DNA of 64,000 bases from Elysia chlorotica (Eukaryota; Mollusca; Gastropoda; Plakobranchidae). The DNA is taken from NCBI GenBank assembly GCA_003991915.1, contig RQTK01000031.1, forward strand, positions 77,615-141,614, read 5' to 3'. The notes under the pieces are model-generated. The model saw nothing but the letters and a program-made list of their open reading frames with translations. It did no database searches and was not told where the DNA came from. The position numbers and the translations under genes are program-made. Shown here piece after piece: positions 54,780 through 64,000 of this stretch (position 1 is its first letter; the number at the start of each line of letters is the position of its first letter).

Positions 54780-57600
54780 AAGTAGATCTATTGACACAGT
54801 CAGCGTGTTAGTGGTAGGAGCTGGGGACATCCAGTTGGTGATATGAGTTGGTACCACAGTCAGTTTTTTTGGTGGATGAGGGTAGTGAAAAAGTGATAGG
54901 AATTGGTGACACAGTCAGTGTATTAGTTATAGGAGTTGGTGATACAGTCTACATTGGGTGATAGGAATTGGTGACACAGTCGGTTTGTTGGTGATAGAAG
55001 TTGGTCACACAGGCAGTGTATTAGTGATAGGAGTTGGTTACATAACATAGCCAGTGTGTTAGTTGTAATAGTTGTTGGCACAGTCGGTGTGTTGGTGATT
55101 GAGTTTTGTGACACATTCTGTGTGTTGGTTACTGAGATTAGTGACACAGTCAGTCTGTTGGTTACTAGAGTTAATGACACAGTAAGTATGTTAGCTACTC
55201 GGAATTGTGACACAGTCAGTGTGTTTGTGGTTGAGGTTAGTCACACAGTTAGGGTGATGGTTACAACTGCAGTTGACACAGCCCGTGTGTTGGTGATATG
55301 ACTTGGTGACGCAGTCCGAGTGTTTGTTACTACGATAAGTGACACAAAATTTAGGATGTTGGTTACTTCTATTAGTGACACAGTCAATATGTTGGTTAAG
55401 AGGGTTAGTGACACAGTCCATGTGTTGGTTACTAGGATTAGTGACACTGGGTGTTGGTTTTTAGGTTTAGTGACACAGTCAATATGTTGGTTAAAAGGGT
55501 TAGTGACAGAGTCCATGTGTTGGTTAAGAGGGTTAGTGACACAGTCCATGTGTTGGTTAAGAGGGTTAGTGACACAGTCCATGTGTTGGTTAAGAGGGTT
55601 AGTGACACAGTCCATGTGTGAGTTTCTAGGGTTTATGATGAAGTCCGTGTGTTGGTTACTACGATTAGTGACACAAGCCGTGTGTTGGTGACTGAGGTTA
55701 GTGACACAGTCATTGTGTTGGTGACTGAGGTTAGTGACACAGTCATTGTGTTGGTTACTGAGGTTAGTGACACAGTCAGTGTGTTGGTGACTGAGGTTAG
55801 TGACACAGTCATTGTGTTGGTGACTGAGGTTAGTGACACACTCAATATGTTGGTTACTAGGATTAGTGAAACAGTCAATGTGTTGGTTAAAAGGGTTAGT
55901 GACACAGTCCATGTGTTGGTTAAGAGGGTTAGTGACACAGTCCATGTGTTGGTTAAGAGGGTTAGTGACACAGTCCATGTGTGAATTTCTAGGGTTTATG
56001 ATGAAGTCCGTGTGTTGGTTACTACGATTAGTGACACAACCCGTGTGTTGGTGACTGAGGTTAGTGACACAGTCATTGTGTTGGTGACTGAGGTTAGTGA
56101 CACAGTCATTGTGTTGGTTACTGAGGTTAGTGACACAGTCATTGTGTTGGTTACTGAGGTTAGTGACACAGTCAGTGTGTTGGTTACTGAGGTTAGTGAC
56201 ACAGTCATTGTGTTGGTTACTTCGATTAGTGACACAGTTAGTATGTTGGTTACGAGTGTTAGTGACACAGTTCGTATGTTGGTTAAGAGGGTTAGTGATC
56301 ACAGTACATGTGTTGGTTACTAGGATTAGTGACACTCGGTGTTGGTTAAGAGGGTTAGTGACACAGTCCATGTGTTGGTTAAGAGGGTTAGTGACACAGT
56401 CCATGTGTTGGTTAAGAGGGTTAGTGACACAGTCCATGTGTTGGTTAAGAGGATTAGTGACACAGTCCATGTGTTGGTTAAGAGGGTTAGTGACACAGTC
56501 AATATGTTGGTTAAGAGGGTTAGTGACACAGTCAATATGTAGGTTAAGAGGGTTAGTGACACAGTCAATATGTAGGTTAAGAGGGTTAGTGACACAGTCA
56601 ATATGTAGGTTAAGAGGGTTAGTGACACAGTCAATATGTAGGTTAAGAGGGTTAGTGACACAGTCAATATGTAGGTTAAGAGGGTTAGTGACACAGTCAA
56701 TATGTAGGTTAAGAGGGTTAGTGACACAGTCAATATGTAGGTTAAGAGGGTTAGTGACACAGTCAGTGTGTTGGTTACTGAGGTTAGTGACACAGTCAGT
56801 GTGTTGGTTACTACGATTAGTGACACAACCCGTGTGTTGGTGACTGAGGTTAGTGACACAGTCAGTGTGTTGGTGACTGAGGTTAGTGACACAGTCAGTG
56901 TGTTGGTGACTGAGGTTAGTGACACAGTCATTGTGTTGGTTACTGAGGTTAGTGACACAGTCAGTATGTTGGTTACTGAGGTTAGTGACACAGTCATTGT
57001 GTTGGTTACTGAGGTTAGTGACACAGTCTGTGTGTTGTTTACTACAATTAGTGATACAGTCTGTGTGGTGGTTACTTCAATTAGTGACACAGTCAGTGTG
57101 TTGGTTACTAAAATTAGTGACAGTCTGTGTGGTGGTTACTACAATTAGTGACACAGTATGTGTGGTGGTTACTAAAAATTAGTGCCACAGTCAGTGTGTT
57201 GGTTACTAAAAATTAGTGACACAGTCAGTGTGGTGGTTAATGAGATTACTGACACGGTTCGTGTGTTGGTAATTAAGCGGCCAGTGTGATGATGATTGAG
57301 GAATGTGACACAGTCAGTATGTTGGTTAGTACGGTCATTGCCACAGTTAGGGTGTTGGTGATTGAGGTCCCTGACATAGTCCGTGTGTCGGTGAATGGAT
57401 TTAGTGTCACAGTTAATATGTAGGTGACTGAGGTAAGTGACGCAGTATTTGTGTATATGACCCGGGTAGGTGAGACAGTCAGTGTGTTGAAGACTGCAGT
57501 GTTAATGGTATTGTAAAAGAGAAAGTCATTGTTTCGGTGATCAGTGTTTGTGAGTGAGTTTGGTAACTGAGGTCGGTGAGATCCTGTATTGGTGAGGTGG
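54780..57600. repeat. 33-bp minisatellite, ~70-80 units with higher-order structure
   Basis: The core unit is GGTTAGTGACACAGTC followed by ANTGTGTTGGTTANNAG-type sequence; edges (54780-55100 and 57270-57600) are degenerate. Because 33 bases equal 11 codons, translations are periodic and often open: VSDTVHVLVKR and LVTQSMCWLRG on plus, DCVTNPLNQHM and VSLTLLTNTWT on minus (one minus frame is open for 409 codons, 55241-56470). A block containing TTTCTAGGGTTTATGATGAA recurs at 55623 and 55986, a 363-bp (11-unit) higher-order period. Treated as a satellite, not a gene. Confidence 0.95.
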
Positions 57601-58139
57601 GGTGGTGAGTCATTCAGTATATTGGTAATCAAGTTGGTGGCACAATCAGTCGCCCATGTGGTAACGGGGCCCTCATTCGGAGGGGTGTAAAGAATGATTA
57701 CCGCCTGCCGCGCGTGATACAGTAAAAACCTGAAAAGGACAGACCCTTTCTCTTTATCTTGACGTGTCTTCTGTCCCGCTCTCTCTTGTGCTCCTGTTGT
57801 CATATCCATTTTCTTGCCCTCACCTCTTCTACTTCTAAACCCCACAAGCGGGCACCTTGTTCGCCGTGAGGTGCGTCCGGTGAGGGTGGAGGCAAGAATC
57901 CTGGTGATTGGGGCGCTGCCATTCACCCACACATCACTCTCGCCCGCTCCTTCACAAGAGACGGGTGGGCGGTGTGGTCCACACTGCTCAATCGGCTGGT
58001 CATGTCTTGTTAGGGTCAATTCTAGCATACCCTCTATGTTAGAAGTATTCCATGGAATCTTTACTATCTCTTAACGGCGCCCCAACTCCCAACTTATTTA
58101 AGAAGCCGTGTCCAGATGGAGCGGGTGTGCCATCCGGAT

Positions 58140-59303
58140 CAAGCAAACGGAAGGCAGTGGATGTCCTAACCCTTTTAGGCGCCAGCCTAAAACCAGGTGG
58201 TCACCATTTTTGGTGATCGGTGATGTTGGAAAGAAGGTTGCAAAGGTCAGTGTTTTCGCTATAAGCAAAGCTCTGAGTTGACTTGTAGGTGAAGCCAAGA
58301 GCGTCACGAAGCTCTGTACTGGTGAACTCTTGGTGGAGTGCTCTAGCGAAGCACAATCAAAGCGTCTCGGCAAGGTTGAAACTTTTGTCAACATCCCTGT
58401 GACTGTGAAGGCTCATCGTAGCCTGAAATATTCCAAGGGCGTGGTTAGATCTCGCGAACTTGAAACGACGAACGAGGAGGAGATGGTGGCGGAATTCATT
58501 GGGGTCACCCACGCTCGACGCATTTTCGTGTGGAAGGGGGGTGATCAAATCAGGACCAACACCTTTACCTTTGACTCGACGTCGCCACCGACATCGTTGA
58601 AAGAGGGGTATTTAACTCTCAAGATTACCGGTACCCCATACATATCAAGACCGATGTGCCCTCGTTTTGGCAATAGCCAAACCCGCTGTATGCGCACAGC
58701 AGTGTGTGGCCGCTGTAGTAAGGGTGGGCACGCCGGGAAAGACTGTAAAGCCGATCCCAGCTGTCTGAACTGCCATGGCACACATGCGGCAGATTCAAAA
58801 GAATGCCCCAGTGGAAAGAAGAAGAGGCGATTCAGTGGCACAAAGCCCGGCTTGGTGGTCCTTTTGCACAGGCCAGGACGGCCGTAGTCGTATAACTCGA
58901 CCCAAACATTAAGCGTCGGATCTTCGCCAAGGCCACCAGTGTTGGGACAAAGACTTTGCCTCCGAAGAGCAGCGGTAGGGCTAACACAACTGCCAAACCC
59001 AAATGAGCATATTTACTTAATATGTTAGTCATCAGCGTCTACTGAGGTATCTGGAGGACATTGATGGGTATAACAAAAATTTAACTGTGATAATCCTACA
59101 CGTGGATCTTTTAAACCAATATACCCTTTATTTTTAACCAACATTTTAATGCACGATTTGTATGCTTTTACCACCCAGAGAGATACAGGAGTCACCGCTA
59201 CTATTAGTAGTCTATAATGTATTAACTGCCTTATGACATCATGGGCACAATATAGCCGTTACCTTGCTGACGTGCCGTAAAAACAAACTCACTTACTCAC
59301 CCC
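58140..59303 (+). mobile_element. Internally deleted LINE: ORF1 (CCHC zinc-knuckle protein) plus 3' end, no ORF2
   Basis: 58189-58860 reads FLVIGDVGKKVAKVSVFAIS, one stop, then GEAKSVTKLCTGELLVECSS, FVNIPVTVKAHRSLKYSKGV, an eroded first knuckle and two good ones: CGRCSKGGHAGKDC and CLNCHGTHAADSKEC. A frameshift near 58860 leads to FAQARTAVVV and a stop near 59006. This is the nucleic-acid-binding ORF1 of I/Jockey-type LINEs. The 3' end follows directly (ATGGGCACAATATAGCCGTT ... CTGACGTGCCGTAAAAACAA with an ACTCACTTACTC tail), so endonuclease, RT and RNase H are gone. Confidence 0.8.
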
Positions 59304-60540
<1,237 letters not shown>

Positions 60541-60543
60541 TAA

Positions 60544-60574
<31 letters not shown>

Positions 60575-61780
60575 AATTTATTGCATTTATATTGCGCATT
60601 TCCAAAATTTAAATTCTGCTCAATGCGCAGTACATAAAAGAAATCATGTACATGAAATAAACATACATAAATAAATGTGTAAACATCACAGAGGTAATGG
60701 CACAAACAAACATGCAAATGATATATTCAATCACACATACACACACATGCACATAAACATACACTCACAGACACACACACATACACTCACACACCCATAC
60801 ATACACAAGTAGCATACACCTACACACACCCAGACAGACACACACATGCACACCAAGATCAAAGTATAATAATGCAGATCAATAATCGTGAGAATTATGG
60901 TAGTTCCATGCCAAATGCTTTTTTAAAAAGGTAAGTTTTAAGATGTTTCTTAAATATTGTGATAGAGGCAGACTCTCTCAATGACTTGGGCAGTTCATTC
61001 CATCCATATACGGGGGCCAGCATAGTCGAAAGATCGTTCACCATAGAATTTATACTTTCTGGATGGGAGACATAAAGTTAATGTGTCACTGGAAGATCTC
61101 AGAGCACGCCTAGGACAGTAAAGGTGCATGTAGTCTTGTAAATACTGGGGAGATGTCTTATGCAAAGACTTAAAACAAAAAACAGCAAGCTTATATTCTA
61201 TTCTCTGTCTCACTGGCAGCCAGTGCAATTGCTTTAACAATGGCGTTGAAGACGCAGATTTTTTCAGTTTAAGAACAAGTCTTGCTGCATTGTTTTGAAC
61301 TACCTGGAGTTTGGACAAGTTGTCTTCCGTTATACCACTCAAGAGTGAGTTACAATAATCTAAGCGAGATAAAACAAGTGTTGACATGAGCTTCATACAT
61401 ATGTGGGTGGGAATAACATGTCTAATCCTAGCTATCTTTCTTATTTGAAACAGCATGCTCTTCCTTATGTTTTTGACTTGGGTGGACATGCTCATACAGC
61501 TGTCAAAAGAGACTCCAAGATTCTTAACTGTGTTACCTGAAACTATCTCATGTCCATTTATGTTTAATTGAATTGATGGTGGTAAATTTTTAATTGCTTT
61601 GGGGTTGCCAGTGAGAAGAATTTCTGTTTTGTCATCGTTGAGCTTCAATTTATTTATTTCCATCCATGCTTTTACTTCGCTGACACATGTTTCAAAAGAT
61701 TTAATAAGTTGCGGTAGTTTTTCAACATAATCAGCTTTATATATCTGTGTACATGTAGGCCCTATTCCCAACAATCAGCT
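60541..61780 (-). mobile_element. jockey/CR1-type LINE, 5'-truncated, copy 1 of the (ATT)n-tail group
   Basis: The minus strand carries an open RT C-terminal region of about 259 codons: WMEINKLKLNDDKTEILLTG, VKNLGVSFDSCMSMSTQVKN, IPTHICMKLMSTLVLSRLDY, CNSLLSG, LQVVQNNAARLVLKLKK, LHWLPVRQRIEYKLAVFCFK and KFYGERSFDYAGPRIW. A small insertion shifts the frame, after which NELPKSLRESASITIFKKHL and KTYLFKKAFGMELP finish the protein. The 3' UTR ends in TGCGCATTGAGC...AATGCGCAATATAAA and (ATT)n at 60541-60579. The YADD box is upstream of the truncation and missing. The least decayed retroelement in the window. Confidence 0.92.
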
Positions 61781-64000
61781 CTCCTGATGTGAAATAGATT
61801 TGGGACAAATTAATACTTTCAAGTCGCCGAGTCACCTAAGGTATGTGTGTGGGTTTAAAAACGAAACATTTGTATACACGTACACTGTAATCTTCAAAGC
61901 AAGAAAAAAAATCTTTTTCGGAAACAATAGTCGAGTTAAGTTTGAAATTATTATTAGTTGTGTATATTTACCTATGTTTTTGTTTTGTTTGTTTGTTTGT
62001 TTACATTGTATAAGTCTACAGACAAAGTGTCCGAGTCTTATTTGTTTCAACATGCAAATATTTTTCCAAAGAGAAATGCACAGAATATGCCAGCAAGATC
62101 TCTCATCTTTCCCATTCTGATGCCCCTCTTGATCTTGTTGCGTACCCCTTTCTCCAACCTCTTTTATAACTGAACTAAGGACACCATGTTTAGCAAAACT
62201 ATTTTCTTTTTTGTAGTTTGTTCATTTAATTTTTTAACTTTGTAGGCTGTCTGTTGTGAATTTGTTTGCACCATATTTTGAAACTTTGTGCAAATTATTT
62301 GTCATGTGGGAAAATGAAAGTTTACATAAGTTCAAGACTGTCAATAGCTGCTGAAAATATTGTTTTCCCTGATTGGATAACATATTATTACAATGTAATA
62401 CTTTTTAAAAGTTTTTCCAAAGTTGTTTTAAGATTGTTTATAATTATTGATTTAGTAGGCTTTTTAAAATAAGGTTTTTGCTACAACACCACTGTAGCCA
62501 TGCTTTTTAGTTTTCTGATTTGTTAGCACTCGGAAGCTTTTTTGTTCTTTTTTTTCCGGCTCGCACGAATGAGACTAGATAGTGAGTAGGGGGAGCTGTA
62601 ATTTAAGGAATAGCTAAGTGCAGTTCTGTTAAGGCATATATAAAAGAGAATCACAATCTTAAAGGTATAAGTTAATGACAACAAATATAGAATTCTCTAA
62701 ACATGTCAGTATTTTTTTGGTTTTTTTTTGTTTGTTTTTGTTTTTAATTTATGTTTTGAGAGGGAAATGATTTTCATGTATTCATTTCTTGCTGGATCTT
62801 TCCATTAATTGCATTAGAAGCCTTTTTTAAGTTTTTGTGATTACTGGCCTTTTTGTGTCCATAAATGCCACCAAAAAAAAAAACCCCTATGTGCCTTGAT
62901 AGTCACCGCCCTGCGTTTGTCAATACCTCTCCATAGTGTGAACCTTTAAGCACAGCAAAACCATATATAAATGTACTATGGGAGTTGTAAATCAAGGTAA
63001 ATTAGCACTTAACAACACACAATAAATATGAAGACAACACTTGCAATCAACCACCTCAATTACAAAGTAAAATTGAAAAAGAAGTTAGATATTTTTATGA
63101 GTAGAAAAAAAACAACTTTATTTTTATATTGAGCCAGAAGTCAGTATAAACTTGCAAAAAACATTGTCAAAACATTAGAAAATATTCAACATAAAGAGGT
63201 CACAACATTTGGAAAAGCATGATCTCACAAGGCTTGATTACCCAACTTCCAAAATAAACCTAACAACTTGTTTAGTTACATTTAAAAAATTGTTTCAATA
63301 CTAGTTGTGGAAACATTTTAAATTCAGATTTCAGCAATGATAAAAGATGAACCTGCACTGTTTGAAAAACTAGACCAGAGAAATTTAACTAACTGTATAT
63401 ATGATTTATGTACATTGGTTGATAATGGTTCTAAAAGGACAGAGTCATACCTTTGCCCAAAATAAAATCATTTACATATATTGAGTAAGAGTTATTAAGA
63501 TTTTAATTAATATAAGGTTTTCATAAAGAAAGCTCGCAACTCTGGAAGGAATAATAAGCCAATATTTAATATGCACTAATTTTTATAATATAAATTGAGG
63601 CTGAATGATATTAAAATATACAAACAAAAGTAGATATATTGCCTTTACATTAAAAAACAAAACATTTTTGTTGAGAAATGTGTCTGCTCAGTAGCCAAAT
63701 ATTAGGCTTTTGGGTAAATGTATCCTCAAGATCTTTTGTGGAAGATTTAAGTTTCTCCAACAATCTGAATGAAACTCTTTGGTTTTAAAGATTTTTTTTC
63801 ACACAACCTTCTCATAAATATTATCTAATATAAAATATATGTTTCGATGTGTCACTGTGAGCTGCCTCACTTATTTCATAGATATTTTAATATTGATTAA
63901 AATAAAAAATCAACACATTTTTATAACCTTATAAGAACAAAAATAAAACTTAAAAAAAAATTTTCATACACAAAACAACTACCGATGCCATACGCCTCAC
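61781..64000. other. AT-rich gene-free end of the window
   Basis: Short open frames on both strands lack coding character. No repeat family, exon or RNA gene recognised to the right edge. Confidence 0.45.

Noticed and set aside
54780..57600. Possible CRISPR-like array
   Set aside because: Units are contiguous tandem repeats without unique spacers, in animal DNA, so it is a minisatellite.

Overview
This window is animal nuclear DNA: intron-rich, AT-rich and crowded with repeats. It is most likely from a mollusc, probably a gastropod. That rests on the tRNA-headed SINE and LINE families, the long microsatellites and the gene structures; no single marker proves it. Nothing bacterial, plasmid-like or CRISPR-like is present.

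Three cellular genes can be supported. (1) About 1.8-19.7 kb, + strand: the C-terminal ~696 residues (17 phase-consistent exons) of a thioester-containing protein of the alpha-2-macroglobulin/CD109/complement superfamily. It keeps the FPETW-type motif, the GCGEQ thioester and a histidine about 116 residues further on. The 5' half lies outside the window and no stop-bearing last exon was found. (2) 22.36-37.12 kb, + strand: 13 exons of ALG6, the ER glucosyltransferase that adds the first glucose to the lipid-linked oligosaccharide. The stop codon is present; the initiator exon was not found. (3) 45.16-46.42 kb, - strand: an intronless, divergent rhodopsin-like receptor with a long Pro-rich third intracellular loop. 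A possible first exon of a fourth gene sits at 54.70 kb, directly before a large minisatellite.

The rest is mostly decayed mobile DNA. Introns of the first gene hold SINEs, an RTE-like endonuclease fragment with a foldback inverted repeat, a pogo-like transposase relic, a PIF/Harbinger-like element, an RTE-like RT tail and a Helitron helicase tail. ALG6 introns hold a piggyBac-like non-autonomous element, an L1/Tx1-like LINE, a pogo-type TIR pair, an RNase H-bearing LINE relic and a CR1/Rex1-like LINE. From 37 to 64 kb there are a 1,056-bp tandem duplication, three LINE 3' ends with a (TTA)n tail, further RT relics, a relic of an invertebrate mobile-gene family, a 770-bp (GAGT)n array, a 33-bp minisatellite of about 2.8 kb, an internally deleted LINE keeping only ORF1 and its 3' end, a truncated mariner, and 2.2 kb of featureless AT-rich DNA.

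The genes do not form a functional unit: innate-immune opsonin or protease-trap type protein, N-glycosylation enzyme and orphan receptor are neighbours only. The most unusual signals are structural. Minisatellites have amplified exon-intron junctions (splice donors) of the thioester gene. The 33-bp satellite (11 codons) is open in several frames on both strands and has a 363-bp higher-order unit. LINE tails share a 3' stem-loop whose arms change together. Two foldback inversions lie inside retrotransposon relics. I found no clearly new multi-gene system.
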